This document shows, piece after piece, positions 7,216 through 7,493 of a DNA stretch of 7,493 nucleotides. This DNA is from Candidatus Peregrinibacteria bacterium (lineage in GTDB: Bacteria; Patescibacteriota; Gracilibacteria; Peribacterales; Peribacteraceae). The stretch spans positions 1 through 7,493 of the forward strand of contig JACRIG010000074.1 of NCBI GenBank assembly GCA_016215715.1, written 5' to 3'. Below the pieces are notes generated by a model. That model was not told the origin of the DNA and did no database searches. It saw nothing but the letters and a program-made list of their open reading frames with translations. A program made the position numbers and the translations under genes. Within the stretch, counting starts at the first letter, position 1. Every line of letters begins with the position of its first letter.

Positions 7216-7240
7216 TAGATTGTTGTTCCTCCATCCCCAG

Positions 7241-7263
7241 CCCTTCCTCCGGGGGAGGAAGGG
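7241..7263. repeat. Hairpin with pyrimidine/purine arms downstream of the GT-C-like gene
   Basis: CCCTTCCTCC (7241-7250) and GGAGGAAGGG (7254-7263) form a perfect 10-bp stem with a GGG loop, 25 bp after the stop at 7215. No T-run follows on the plus strand, so it is more likely a dispersed palindromic repeat or an mRNA 3'-end stabiliser than a terminator. Confidence 0.7.
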
Positions 7264-7272
7264 GGACGTTTG

Positions 7273-7306
7273 AAAGCGGCGGTCACAGGGACCGCCGCGT
7301 TTCTTT
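7273..7306. terminator. Probable intrinsic terminator between convergent genes
   Basis: GCGGCGGTC (7276-7284) and GACCGCCGC (7290-7298) form a perfect 9-bp GC-rich stem with a 5-nt loop. It is preceded by AAA and followed by GTTTCTTT on the plus strand. On the minus strand the stem is followed by TTTC, so it may also end the convergent gene, though more weakly. It fits the position after the rightward unit. Confidence 0.6.
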
Positions 7307-7493
7307 CAGCACGCATTCTTCTGGTTCCCCGCTACATACCAGCGGATATAAAGTCTGCGAGCCATCCATGCCTGCAGCAGATATCCTGCGGCTGCAGTCT
7401 GAAAGACGAGCATCAGGCTCAGGAAGAAGACGGGGGCACACACGAAGGCGACGACGAGACAGACAGTGGCAATGGCGCTGTGTATCAGGGCAA
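7306..7493 (-). CDS. C-terminal end of an unidentified membrane protein
   Basis: A minus-strand frame enters from the right edge and ends with TGA at 7308-7306, giving 61 complete residues. Residues about 7-37 of the visible part are strongly hydrophobic (AIATVCLVVAFVCAPVFFLS and onward), probably one or two membrane helices. The tail is basic and aromatic (ARRLYIRWYVAGNQKNAC). It is open over its full visible length, it has membrane-protein composition, and a probable terminator lies directly downstream. No family is recognised; the start is outside the window. It is convergent with the rightward glycan genes and need not share their function. Confidence 0.55.
   Translation of the reverse strand, partial: ALIHSAIATVCLVVAFVCAPVFFLSLMLVFQTAAAGYLLQAWMARRLYIRWYVAGNQKNAC

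Overview
The window is bacterial, moderately GC-rich (mid-50s % by eye), densely coded, and dedicated to cell-surface glycan synthesis. All frames close with standard stops, so there is no sign of an alternative code. The taxon cannot be fixed from the sequence. Absence of Shine-Dalgarno sites, leaderless-looking promoters, very short gaps and dispersed palindromic repeats suggest an uncultivated lineage, possibly a candidate phylum. That is a low-confidence inference.

Layout. A leftward block reads from 2198 down to 1: an NAD-dependent sugar epimerase/dehydratase, a GtrA-family membrane protein, a repeat-filled 134-bp gap, then the N-terminal part of an FAD oxidoreductase related to protoporphyrinogen oxidase/UDP-galactopyranose mutase, cut by the window edge. 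A 30-bp divergent promoter region (2199-2228) separates it from a rightward block. The rightward block holds a TviB/WbpA-type UDP-N-acetylglucosamine 6-dehydrogenase, a palindromic repeat, a polytopic membrane protein, a family-2 glycosyltransferase and a large GT-C-like membrane protein. The last three are very tightly packed (5-bp gap, then a TGATG overlap). Two hairpins follow, and then the C-terminal end of an unidentified membrane protein on the opposite strand.

How the genes may work together (inference): the dehydrogenase and epimerase would make nucleotide-activated acidic or modified sugars. The GT2 enzyme may load a sugar onto a lipid phosphate carrier. GtrA would help bring the lipid-linked sugar across the membrane. 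The GT-C-like proteins would transfer it outside. No substrate can be named from sequence alone.

The most notable non-genic signals are: (1) the hexamer TACACT exactly 6 nt before the start codon of three genes, which predicts transcripts beginning at the start codon; (2) a dispersed repeat family, with 7-bp tandem units in inverted pairs at two places and a GTAGCACGG...CCGTGCTAC palindrome at two places, one set lying inside the oxidoreductase frame and two lying directly at gene ends; (3) an apparent in-frame insertion of about 36 codons in the epimerase. I see no CRISPR array, tRNA, rRNA, transposase or defence system, and no clearly new multi-gene system.
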